Positions 33,337 to 43,636 of a DNA stretch of 64,000 nt are shown here, piece after piece. The notes under the pieces are model-generated. The model searched no databases. It saw only the letters and a list, made by a program, of their open reading frames with translations, and was not told the DNA's origin. Each line of letters starts with the position of its first letter. The stretch's first letter is position 1. The DNA is taken from contig CATIUR010000001.1 in the NCBI GenBank assembly GCA_949592205.1, positions 16,197,501 to 16,261,500 of the forward strand, given 5' to 3'. The position numbers and the translations under genes were made by a program. The stretch comes from Helichrysum umbraculigerum (lineage: Eukaryota; Streptophyta; Magnoliopsida; Asterales; Asteraceae).

Positions 33337-35106
33337 TCTGTCCAGGAGTTCCTGTAATTGGGTGGACAACTCCTGAAGTTCGGATGGGGCTAAGCGGTAT
33401 GGTGCTCGGGCCACGGGTGCAGCACCTGGAACGAGATCGATTGAGAACTCAACCTGTCTTGGTGGTGGTAGACCAGGTAGTTCCTCTGGAAAGACATCTG
33501 GAAAGTCTCGAACGATAGGCACATCCTCAAGTCGCTTCTCCTCCGACTTTTTCTCTATGATGTGTGCGAGGATTGCTGGGTAACCCTTTCTCAGAAATTT
33601 TCGGGTTTTTAAACAGGAAATGATGTCTAGTCTCGACCCACCGGTCTCCCCCTGTATGATCAAGGTTCTACCGACGGTGAGAGGGATGCGGACAATCTTG
33701 TCATGATAAACGATTTTGGCCCGATGCTTGGACAACCAGTCCATACCCACGATGACGTCAAAACTTCCGATTCTAACAGGCATGAGGTCAATTGAAAAGG
33801 TTTCGTCCACTAGGTTTAAAGTGCAATTAGGTATCACACTATCGGTTTCTATGAGTTTACCGTCTGCTAGTTCTACGGTGTACTTATCATCTAAGGCCAC
33901 GGGGGTGATGTCAAGTAGTGGGTAAAACTCATCAGATATAAAGCTCCTATCGGCACCAGTATCAAACAGAATAGATGCAGTTAAGTTGTTGACGATGAAC
34001 ATACCCGTGACCACATTCGGGTCTTGACGGGTGTCCCCAGAGTTGAGTACAAAGGCTCTACCTTTGGCGTTGTTGTTGTTGTTGTTGCCCTTGTTCTTCA
34101 GTTTTGGGCACTCATTCCTGTAGTGCACAGGGTTTCCGCATTCGTAGCAGGCCTTGGACGGCCTGGCGTTGCAGTTGGAGTTGTTGTTGGTGTTATTGGG
34201 GGACCTGCAGTCTTTGGTGAGGTGTTCGTACCTCTTATAGTTGTTGCAGGGGGTTTCGAAAGGACCTTCATGGTGACGGTTGCACTTGGAACAGTAGGGT
34301 TTGTTCCCGGTGTAACCCCGTTTGGTTTTAGTGGTGGAGTTGTAGGCCTTTATGGTGTCAGGTTTCTTGTTCTGGTGGTTGTTGTGGTTGTCGGACCACT
34401 TTCTTTTGTTATGGTGGGAGGATGAAGTGGGTGGTTTTGGATCCTCGTTTATGGCCATGAGTTCATGGGCCAATCGAATGGCACCATCAATGGTGGTTTG
34501 GTTTGATGAGGCGACGTTTCCCCGGACAGGTTCCGAAAGGCCGCGGATGTACCTCCTGATTTTATCAGGCTCGGTGCTTACCATTGCTGGGCGAAGGATG
34601 GCGAGCTGGTTAAACCTTGAGGTGTATCTATCAATGTCAGTCCCCTGCACCTTTAGGTTCCAAAATTCTTCCTCCAGCTTTTGAAGCTGTTCGATTGGGC
34701 AATATTTAGCAGTGAGCATATTCTTCAGTTCCTCCCAAGGTAGTAAGAAAGCAGTGTCGATACCCACAGACTGAGCATACGAGTTCCACCAAGAGAGGGC
34801 ATCATCCTCGAGGGTACAGGTGGAAAATTTGACCTTGTCGTCCTCCGCGCATTTGCTGATGCGGAAAACGGTTTCCATTTTCTCGAACCATCTTATCAGT
34901 CCGATGGCTCCTTCAGTACCCTTGAAGCTTGAGGGTTTGCAGTTCTGGAAATCCTTGTAGGAACAAGGCTTAGCGACGGTGGTTTCAGCGGTATCGCTGT
35001 TTCTCCCGGAATTCTGTGAAGTATTCCGAGCCAGAGCTTCAGTCACAGCCTGAATTATGAGTGATGTAAGCTGGGCATCGGTGTATGGTCTCGTCTTGGG
35101 CGGCAT
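33337..35106 (-). pseudogene. Element A gag and protease, 5' part of the polyprotein
   Basis: An open frame of about 590 codons starts at 35106 (MPPKTRPYTDAQLTSLI) and encodes a Ty3/gypsy gag with capsid motifs (RWFEKMETVFRISKC, DALSWWNSYAQ). An Asn- and His-rich linker follows, with one canonical zinc knuckle (CYECGNPVHYRNECP) and a second decayed one (CNNYKRYEHLTKDC). The protease has ILFDTGADRSFIS with the active Asp-Thr-Gly intact, then VGMDWLSKH and the linker to reverse transcriptase (VFPEELPGLPPPRQVEF). It has no internal stop but is cut at QELLD by the insertion of B. Its pol partner lies 12 kb away at 18756-21381. Confidence 0.9.
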
Positions 35107-35391
35107 GTTTCTTCAATAATAGAAACGAAGATACATGAGATTTTGTAAGAAGTTGTATTTGTCACATATGCTTATGTATAAAAGTGGTAATACATAACAT
35201 CACTATGAAATGACTATTAATATAAATTGGAACAGTAGGAATATTTGATAGATAATACGAGTTCAAAGGTTACATCCCATGGATGTATTACAAAAGGTGT
35301 CGGGAATTGTTACATCCGACCGAATCATAAAGTAGCGCTTAAGTAGTTATTAGACTACACGATAGATTACAAGACAAGGACTACACTAGTC

Positions 35392-35799
35392 TCAACGTAG
35401 ATTAATCTGTTCCATCATTTCAATGAGACGATCCACAGTATTTGCAAGTCTGCTGGCCTGTCGGGCATTGTCTTCAGCCAATGCTAGTTGCTGTACCAAT
35501 CCATGGACATATTCTTCCGTTTCCCATGAGCGTTGCTCACACTCTTCTAGTCTGTGTTTCAAAAGGGCAGTTTCTACGCTTATCTCCACCACTTTGTTGA
35601 AAAGAACGTCTACATTGTTAATGGTGGTTTCGTGATCCTCGGAAACTTAGTTGATGCGCTCGAGGGATGTAAGTCTCCAGTTTTCGTTTGTTTCCTGCAG
35701 TACGACGTCCATGGTGCGAAGTCGTTGGTCGTGGCGATCTAGCCTAGCAGCCAAGGCCGGCAGGCTGAAGTGGGTGGGATATGGGCCAGCTCGAGGCAT
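35392..35799 (-). pseudogene. Coiled-coil reading frame upstream of gag in element A
   Basis: In the leader of element A, the minus strand has a frame of about 135 codons from an ATG at 35797-35799 (MPRAGPYPTHFSLPAL) to the stop at 35392. It is interrupted once by TAA at 35647-35649. The product is rich in heptad-like Leu and charged residues (LKHRLEECEQRSWETEE, LAEDNARQASRLANTVDRL), consistent with a coiled coil. It lies about 285 bp upstream of gag on the same strand. I do not recognise a family. It could be an additional element protein or chance; the sensible composition on both sides of the one stop favours a former coding region. Confidence 0.5.
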
Positions 35800-35879
35800 C
35801 CTGGCGTTCCTCCTAGCTACCAGTGGGTTCTGCGACCCGGATTGAGAGCGCGATAGCGTTAGTAGGAGTGAGGCCTATA

Positions 35880-36171
35880 TTCATATGATACGTATATAAT
35901 ACGGCCTATTGAGTGTCTAGCACAGACATGTTTAAGTCTCGGTTCTCTCGAGGTCAGAGTCAACTAGTGTATTCCCGTTCAACATAACCGTTTCAGACCT
36001 TACATCATCTTTCCTTAATTGTACATAGTTGATCAGGCTATGTTAAATTAAAGTCGTATGCTGTAATTCCTGAACCAGTCATGCCTAATAAGGAAATACT
36101 GCCTAATGGTCATAGTCTAGGCCCACTACATGCAACCTAGTTCACTATAACCTTAGGCTCTGATACCAATC
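35880..36171 (-). other. Element A leader and tRNA-Met primer site
   Basis: Untranslated leader between the 5' LTR and the coiled-coil frame. The primer site TGGTATCAGAGCC is on the minus strand at 36156-36168. The leader is shared with remnant B (21382-21676). Confidence 0.8.
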
Positions 36172-38813
36172 TGTAACACCCCCAAATTTACTATTTAGCG
36201 GAAGCATAAATTGGGTGTTACTAATCAAATATCAAAGCACACAAGATATAGCAAACGACTCTATATGCGTCGTTTTAACAAAATATATTAATATAAAAGT
36301 GTTTACAACATTTAAAACTGTACATAGCTCGTGTTCGATTAAATGAGAGATTTCAGTACATAAGTACTTGTACAAAATATACTAATGCAAGAAAATCTCT
36401 AATGTCTGCATGCTGACTCGAGCTATAGTAATCCTGTGGCAGTCCAATCTACTGCTGGGTACCTGTGATACATGCTAAAATGGGTCAGCTAAAGCTGGTG
36501 AACTCACAGGTTTGAAATCAGATAATATCGTATGAACCGCAAGATTTAAGTAGTGATTTGCAACCAGCAAATAAATAGTAATGTATACAGCCATGAGCAC
36601 ATAGTCTGAGCTTAACTCGAGGGTCGGGTCCCATATAGAGAATTCCGAGCGAGGTGCCTCCACGAGTGCCTAATCCACACTCGTCTGAACAATTATTAGT
36701 ACGTCCGTTTACCCAGTTAGTGCATGCTAACCCGGACGAGGAGGGTCAATCCTATATGGTACCATATACTAATAATCACGCTACAACGTATTACCAAACT
36801 ATGCTGATGGAGGGCTTTGAAATGATTAGTGGAAAACAACTCATGTAGTATATTGTAAAGTTTGTACTTGCGTTCACATGCTAAAAATAAGCATTGAATC
36901 ACACCCCTGAGTGAAAAGCGGTAAAAAGAGGGGCTATGAGACTCACCTGAGTCTTGAAGCGTTTGGTCAAATAACGTACGATGCTTAATCAAGCAGTGAG
37001 ATGTCCGCAGACAGATAACCTGAGGGTGTCCACGACACGCGATGGTTATTAATATGAGTAGGTAGTTGCAAAGACTACCTTTGTAGTTGTTCGTTCAACT
37101 ATAATGTCCAAATTACTACAATTTGGTTGTTTGATTAACTTGTGTTTTGAAAACGTGTACGGCCCGTTGGTGATTAGTTGTAGTAATAATCTTAACATTA
37201 TTATTTTGATTTCAAATAGTTATACTTAAAAGTATTTATACGCTTTAGGTGATGGGGGTCCGGGGGCAGCGCCCCTGGTAAGCGGGGTTCCAGGGGTGGC
37301 AACCCCTGGCGGGGTCCAAGGGGCTGGCTCCTGGTTGGGGTCGAGATGCCAAGTCAGCTCGAAAAATTTTTATTTCTACTAAATTGCTTTGGTGAAAAAC
37401 GCATCTGGAATTTAATTTGGGTGAAATCAAGTGATAAATTTTAGGTCTCGATACTTAGTAAAAATTGGTTTGAAACCTTCTGTTTTTAGCGTCACTTATA
37501 GCGACATTTAGAGCTTAGGCGACACTCAGGAAGTGTCGCATTAAATGACAGATTCTGATTAATGGCGTCACTTGTGCAAGTGACGCATAGAGTACGACAC
37601 TTAAGGAAGTGTTGGTTGTAAGTGTCGGTACAAGTGTCATGAGTCACTAAGGTTAGTGACGGGTGAAATCAGTTCCCGATTGTAGGCGTCACTTAGACAA
37701 GTGACGCTATAAGTGTCGGTTCATAGTGACGGATATTGAATTTGCGACACTTAGGCATGTGTCGGGAAAAAGGGGTTTTATGCGGCACTTATGCAAGTGA
37801 CGCAAAATTAGGGCTTTTAGCGACACTCAATGCGTCACTTAAGTGACGCACGAAGTGACGCTATACTGTAGTCGTCGTTGCGTCACTTCGAACTGTTGAC
37901 GGATTTTTGAGCCAAAAACGAGTTTTCCGGCACCTACTTGGTCCGATTCTTTTACCCAACCCATATTTGGACATTACAAGTTATTATAAACAACAAACAA
38001 GTAAAAATGAGTAAAATCGGTGAGTTTCGGGATTTTGTCAGAAACTTACAAATCAACGCCGTGAAAATTCGAAAAGGTAGAAATGTAGATCGAGGTGTGG
38101 TGAATCTTTTCTTCCAAACGAGGGTGACGATTCGAGGTCATTTCGTGGTGTTATTTTATGATTTAAGTGGATTGTGGGTTTGGTTTGTTTGAGAGAAAAA
38201 AGAAAGAAAGAGATAAGAAGAGAGAGAGTAAAAGGGAAAGTGGGGTGGGGAGGTGGTGACCTCACCCCTTTTCTTGGCTGAAAATCGGTGGGGCCCACCG
38301 AGGTGTGGGTCTCCACTTTTGCTCCGTGTAATCGCGCTCCGTGCGGTATTCGTTTTCCCGATTATTTAAACGTTAAATAATTATTTAAAACATTAAATTA
38401 TACGTTTTAAAATGAAATTAATTACTCAATAATTTAGTTGAAGTATTTTATCAAAATACTTAATATTAGAGTTATAAAATATAACTTTAATTTATTTTTG
38501 TTTTGTTTGCGCGTTTACATTTTAATCGCGTAAATTGTTAATTGTATTATACGAAATGAATATGAAATATTATCAAAATAATATTTTGGATATAATAGTG
38601 GTATTAAATAATAATATATTATTTAATAAAATCGTTCGCCAACGTCCGTATTTACTTGAAACGAATTACATTCGATTTAAATTGCGTACGATTTAATCAA
38701 ATCGCATAATCGTATATATCTTTTGGTACATTAATTAGCCTAACACAGAACTAATTACATGTATTACAATTGATTAGGCCTTAATTAATAGTCCTAATTT
38801 GACTGGTGTCACA
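36172..38813 (-). mobile_element. Element A, 5' LTR (2642 bp)
   Basis: Counterpart of 16078-18721. On the element's own strand the order is TGTGACACC start (38813), GA-rich tract, palindrome array (37488-37875), GC-rich hairpin block (37255-37345) and TATAAATA (37233-37240). Transcription would therefore begin near 37200 and run left into the leader and gag. Confidence 0.92.
37233..37240 (-). promoter_or_regulatory. TATA box of element A
   Basis: TATAAATA on the minus strand within the 5' LTR, immediately after the GC-rich block with CCAGGGGTTGCCACCCCTGG and GGGGCGCTGCCCC hairpins. Confidence 0.65.
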
Positions 38814-39164
38814 CATAATTAAATTGATTTATCAAGTGGAATTATGATATAGATATGAAACTTGTTATGAAAGTGATGATTGTTTAGTGTTTGTAAGTGT
38901 TATTTGATGTAAATTGTTGATTGTGTTGGTTATACCTTCTTTCATGAAATATGTGTGAGTTTGGTTAAAAGTTAGGTTGGATGATGAATGCATGAGTAGA
39001 ATTTGAAGTTTGATGATGTTAATTGTTGTTGTGCTATGTTTATAGATGATACTTGGGGTCAATTACTGGATAAATTCGTGTTTGGTGATTAAATTGTGTG
39101 AAATTGGGTTTTTGGTTCGAGCTGGAGGTGTTTTAGGTCTGGGTTTAGTTGCTGAAAAAGTGAC

Positions 39165-39420
39165 AAACGCGATCCCAGCCATCATGCCCGGATCGCGTTC
39201 CTTAATGTTAATTTGGGTCAGTCGGGTTTTCTTCTTGTGAACGCGATCCTGACACTCTTTCCCGGATCGCGTTTGCCAGTGTAAATTTGTGACAGAAGGT
39301 TTTGGTCGTTTGAACGCGATCCAAACCCACTTTCCTGGATCGCGTTTCACAGTGTAAATCCGTAACAGAAAGCTTTTGAACTAAGCAACGCGATCCCACC
39401 CATTTTAGCCTGGATCGCTT
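39165..39420. repeat. AACGCGATCC hairpin array
   Basis: Four tandem units of about 70-80 bp, each with arms AACGCGATCC and GGATCGCGTT around a 14-16 base loop and separated by similar spacers (for example CAGTGTAAATTTGTGACAGA). The last unit has a mutated right arm (GGATCGCTTT). Confidence 0.85.
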
Positions 39421-39730
39421 TCGTATATTAAAATTTGACAAATTGCTAACTTGTGACTTGAACACTTGTGATATTTAAATAGTATTGGTAGTATGTTATG
39501 TGCACATATTTGACCTTATATACTTGAGTGGATTATAATAAATTGTAAAATAAGATACTAATTCGGGATTTGATTGTGTTCTCAGATAAACCGAAGACTC
39601 AGTAAAATAAGATCTCTGAGTGGAGGCTGTAGTCGACAAAGGTGAGTGGATCTTGGACTTTCAGTCTAAATTAGTTGTAACAACATGGTTACAACGGGTA
39701 AACTTGGTTTACTTTATATATTGATTGTGT

Positions 39731-39731
<1 letters not shown>

Positions 39732-39773
<42 letters not shown>
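39732..39773. repeat. (AT)n microsatellite
   Basis: About 42 bp of uninterrupted TA repeats inside sequence F. Confidence 0.95.
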
Positions 39774-39775
<2 letters not shown>

Positions 39776-40351
39776 CCATGATGGTTGTGGACTAATTGAA
39801 TGTCGGAGGTCAACATGGATTGGGTTTGGTTACTAATACTTTGGACAACATAAGTTCCTTGTACATGTGTTGTTTATTGTAAGTATGTTGTATGTAGTAT
39901 TAGTACCAAACTATCGGTTTAACCACTGCTTGGCCTTCAGTTGGTTTTAAGTGTTACTTGGGGGCCACCGCGGCATGAGGGTACCTCAAGGACCACCGAT
40001 CCTCTTTGATTTATTTGTTTACGATGCTTTGCTGTAGACATTTGTTAATATAAGTTAGGTTGATGGTTAGAGATCTATTCACTTAGCTTTGTGCTAATCC
40101 CCCTCATTACTTCTTGCAGGTTAAGCTTTTGATTGTGGGTCGCAAGAAGTTTGGGTTAGAGGAATGTTTGATGACTCACTCTAGTTTACATAATCATGTT
40201 AACGTTTTAACATTATGTTTTGGATTTAATAACACCTACTTATTGTTTGTAATAATTATGGTAATTTGGATTTAAAATTATGTAATTGTGGATTGCCATT
40301 TTGGGTTTGAATACATGCAATCTATGATGTATGAATGTCAACATACGCTTC

Positions 40352-40352
<1 letters not shown>

Positions 40353-40434
<82 letters not shown>
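40353..40434. repeat. (AT)n microsatellite, left of the helicase fragment
   Basis: About 80 bp of AT with one TATATG interruption. It ends some 50 bp from the helicase stop codon. Confidence 0.95.
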
Positions 40435-40435
<1 letters not shown>

Positions 40436-40486
40436 GGTCTTGAAATTTGAAGGGCGTTGTAAATTGTATTCAAAACTATATATAGT

Positions 40487-41401
40487 TTATACATCACGTA
40501 AAACTTCTTGATAAACCACGTTTGAGGTGTAAACTCCCGGTTGATTGAACTTTTGGACGGGCTCCACTAATACCTTTGTATTCGAGCGTGATATTCCTCT
40601 GAAGAGTGCAACGTAAAGTTGCCCATGCGAGAATACAGATTCAGGAAGATAAACACCAACGTTTGGAATTGTTTGTCCCTGAGCTTTATTGATTGTCATT
40701 GCAAAACTAAGTCGAACAGGAATCTGATTTCTCTTAAGTTTGAAAGGGAACATGTCATCGTCAGATGGACATAGAGGTATTCTTGACAAAAATACCCTTT
40801 TTCCAGCATGTTGACCAACAGCTATCTCTGCATCGATGGCGGTCGGTTGGAAACTTCTGCATATCAGTCTGGTGCCATTACACAATACATCAGATGGATC
40901 GATATTCCGCAAAAGTATAATTGGACATCCAATCTTGAGCCGAAGGTAATGAGGGGGCAAAGCAGCAACGTTCAGCGAATTTAAGAACTCTATTGGATAG
41001 AATCCGTTCTTATCGTCTATTGCTTCGTCAAAGCTGTAGTAAACCTGTTCTTCTCCACAAAATCTGTCTATTAACTTATCATTAATAGCATCGACATTTT
41101 CATTCTTAGTTGATAATATCGCTCGAGAAATTATGTAATTCGAAGAACCTGCATTGGTTTGCAAAGAGGGAAATATTGCATCAATCAACTCCTCTTTTGA
41201 TTTCACCTTATCGGTGTACGGAATGACCATGTCATCAGGTATGCGGATAAAGTTTTCGTCGATTGTTTCTTCTTCTCCGTCACCGAATCGTAACAGAAAA
41301 TCTGAAAATGATGGATCCAACCGTGCTCTCATATTTACTGTTAAACTCATCTTTTTGATTACAGACCAGAGAGGTGACATCCGTAAGCTTGAGCCAACCA
41401 A
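40487..41401 (-). pseudogene. Helitron-type PIF1-like helicase, C-terminal fragment
   Basis: An open frame of 304 codons on the minus strand matches the C-terminal half of the PIF1-family helicase carried by plant Helitrons. Recognisable motifs are NGTRLICRSFQPTAIDAEI, RNQIPVRLSFAMTINKAQGQ (late helicase motif), IPNVGVYLPESVFSHGQLYV and ALFRGISRSN. In the last the family has a Ser where this has Phe. The Rep domain, Walker A and Walker B are absent. The frame begins next to a splice-acceptor-like TTTTACAG at about 41402-41409, so it looks like a last exon cut off from the rest. (AT)n tracts lie on both sides. No Helitron terminus was found. Confidence 0.75.
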
Positions 41402-41434
41402 CTGTAAAACAAAATCGAAAAGTTTATATATACC

Positions 41435-41437
<3 letters not shown>

Positions 41438-41495
<58 letters not shown>

Positions 41496-41507
41496 GTATG
41501 TATATAT
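41438..41507. repeat. (AT)n microsatellite, right of the helicase fragment
   Basis: About 50 bp of AT followed by TATG/TATTAT variants. With 40353-40434 it brackets the helicase fragment. Confidence 0.9.
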
Positions 41508-41789
41508 TATTATTATATATTGATATTTACACTTGTATTTTGATAAAATCATTTATATTTCATTTTCACTCATTTTAACGTAATTTACTAGCTTAATATG
41601 GTAATTATTACTACTTAGTTCTAATTATATTCGAACGATTTACGTACGTATAACATAATACACAATTATAAATAGTAAAATTGATATCGTTCGAAACTTC
41701 TAACGTCAAAATATTTTAAAAATAGTGAACACTTAATAATGAATGTATATTTGTGTGTTATTAATAACTTTTTAAATAAGTTCCATTTA

Positions 41790-41896
41790 ATAAACGGTTA
41801 ATTTGGTTAACCGATTAACCGAATCGAAATACCGGTTAACCGAATTTTTCGAGTTGGATTTAGGTTCAAAAATATGTCGAACCGGGAACACCCCTA
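41790..41896 (-). mobile_element. One end of a hAT-like element
   Basis: On the minus strand the sequence starts TAGGGGTGTTCCCGGTTCG and continues with repeated GGTTAACCGGT motifs. That is the usual terminus and subterminal pattern of a common plant hAT group. The opposite end is not visible, so this is a truncated remnant. Confidence 0.5.
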
Positions 41897-42122
41897 CACA
41901 TGACCACCTTTTAACCATGACGTCTACTTTACTTGATGTAATGCTAGAGGTTGCTCGTATATATATGTTTAAGGGGCGATGTCTAATAGGAATGGTAAAA
42001 ATGTAGTGAATGAGATAATCTATAGGATTACTCCAATTCTTACAAAACTCACTTTCACTTTTACCCCTAAAGTTAAATATCTCACTAAACGTATGTTCAT
42101 AAATTATAAAAATTATATATTT

Positions 42123-42845
42123 GGAATCAATGCTTTTTTCTCTTCGATTAGAGATCTCACAAGCTATACTTTTGACATATTTTTTTTCTTTTTTATTTTT
42201 CAGGTTTTACAATATAATCACATGTGATTTATGATAAAAACTTAAAATTTGTTCACGATTATTTATTCATAGTATATGTTAATTAACACGTAATTACAGC
42301 TTAATATTCATATGCATTAATAATTATAGATAAAATTTTAATAATTGTATTGTTTTTCATTAAAAATCAAATGTGATTGCTAGTTATACATTTAATTACA
42401 TGTGATTTGTTATATAATCACATATGATTTTGAATATAATCACATATGATTTTCATTTAAAAATTGATATTTGATGAGCAATTTTCCGGTATATGATAAT
42501 TCATGTATGATTTCAACTTGATTCTTACTTAATTATATAATTATAGTTAATAATTTGAAAATCCATATTTGATTACTCTTTAATCACATGTGATTGATAC
42601 TTTGATGTTCAATCGTACGTGATTACAACTTAGTTTTTCATGTTTAAATTTTTTTAAATCATCAATGATTTGAATTTAAAGTTTAATTAGAGATATAAGC
42701 ATGTGTGATTATTTTTTAGAGTTAAATGACATGTGACTTTACATTACAAATTTCTATAAACCAACAAAAAATGAATTAAAAAAAAAACTTTATCGAAAGT
42801 ATAGCTTGTGAGATCGATAATCGAAGTAAAAAAACACTGATTTCG
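42123..42845. mobile_element. Inverted-repeat (foldback-like) element with ATCACATGTGAT motifs
   Basis: The arm at 42123-42176 (CTTCGATTAGAGATCTCACA, AAGCTATACTTTTGA) is repeated in reverse at 42793-42845 with roughly 80% identity over about 53 bp. Between them, AATCACATGTGATT or close variants occur eight or nine times (first at 42217-42230). No coding frame. Its outer ends and target duplication are not defined. Confidence 0.55.
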
Positions 42846-43249
42846 AATATGAAATTTCTAAAGTGCGGGTCAAATATCCTAGTTATGATACAACATCAAC
42901 TCAAAGTTAGTTGCACATACTTTTCTTTTTGAGGAATGAAGTTGGCCGGATCATACAACTACGATGAATTTTTAGCATTCAAAAATCAACATATAAGTAT
43001 TTCTATATGATAGTCAATATACTTTAGGCTAATTAATTAGATATTTGAATGCAAAAAAAACACATTTAGGTGACTCTTCATCAATAATCTAAACAATTAT
43101 ATATATCATCTTGTGGGCTTAGCTCTTTCTTCAAATACTTCTATTTGTGCCTATTGTAAGTCCAAATCCATACCAGTAAATAACAGATAGTAATATTGCT
43201 AGAAAACATAAAATAACAAATAGAGTAATCTCATGAACACTTCAATAGT

Positions 43250-43473
43250 TCACTTTTTAGTTAATGTAATGACTAAATTGAAGTATCTTGTTTTGTGGCT
43301 CACTAGATGTTCGGACACGTTTTTCGCGTACTTCTTAAATAGCACATCAATTATCGAATTCCCAAAATGAGACGTCATCAATGGTTCCATATTACAGCTC
43401 TGATCACTTTTGCCGTGTTTTCACCATGGGTGTCACTAAGCTCACTAGAATCTTTCATATTAATGTAGTCAGT
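43250..43473 (-). pseudogene. Truncated copy of the last exon of the SABATH methyltransferase
   Basis: The minus strand matches the 3' part of exon 4 and the 3' flank of the intact gene (5120-5521), with a two-base insertion near 43390 that shifts the frame. The copy with its flank covers about 43060-43473. It stops abruptly at 43473, where an LTR-like TGTGACAACTCTCC begins. It shows that the gene family had a second local copy, now destroyed. Confidence 0.85.
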
Positions 43474-43636
43474 TGTGACAACTCTCCAAATTAGGTAATA
43501 ATTAAACTTAAGCATGTGCATTCTTACGCTAATTTCCTGATAAAAGTTTAAACAAAAACTTCTGATGTGAAATAAGCCTAGCAAGCCCAGAATAATAATA
43601 CGAAAAGTATTACAAAAGTGGTAATTATTATAAGGG

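Larger units (their letters stand above)
38819..40350 (+). mobile_element. LTR-like sequence F, right part
   Basis: Continues F after element A. No coding frame is credible. It has a four-unit hairpin array (39165-39420) and an (AT)n tract (39732-39773). A pyrimidine-rich segment at 40095-40120 ends in a splice-acceptor-like CTTCTTGCAG. Its right end merges into another (AT)n tract, so the LTR end is not defined. Confidence 0.45.

Noticed and set aside
34024..34425. 133-codon plus-strand frame rich in Val and Gly
   Set aside because: Antisense of the Asn-rich gag linker of element A.
37245..37430. Short minus-strand frame in LTR A (also at 17151-17336 and 22562-22882)
   Set aside because: It reads through the GC-rich hairpin block of the LTR; its presence in each copy reflects LTR identity only.
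40240..40497. Frame with a long Ile-Tyr repeat
   Set aside because: Translation of the (AT)n microsatellite.
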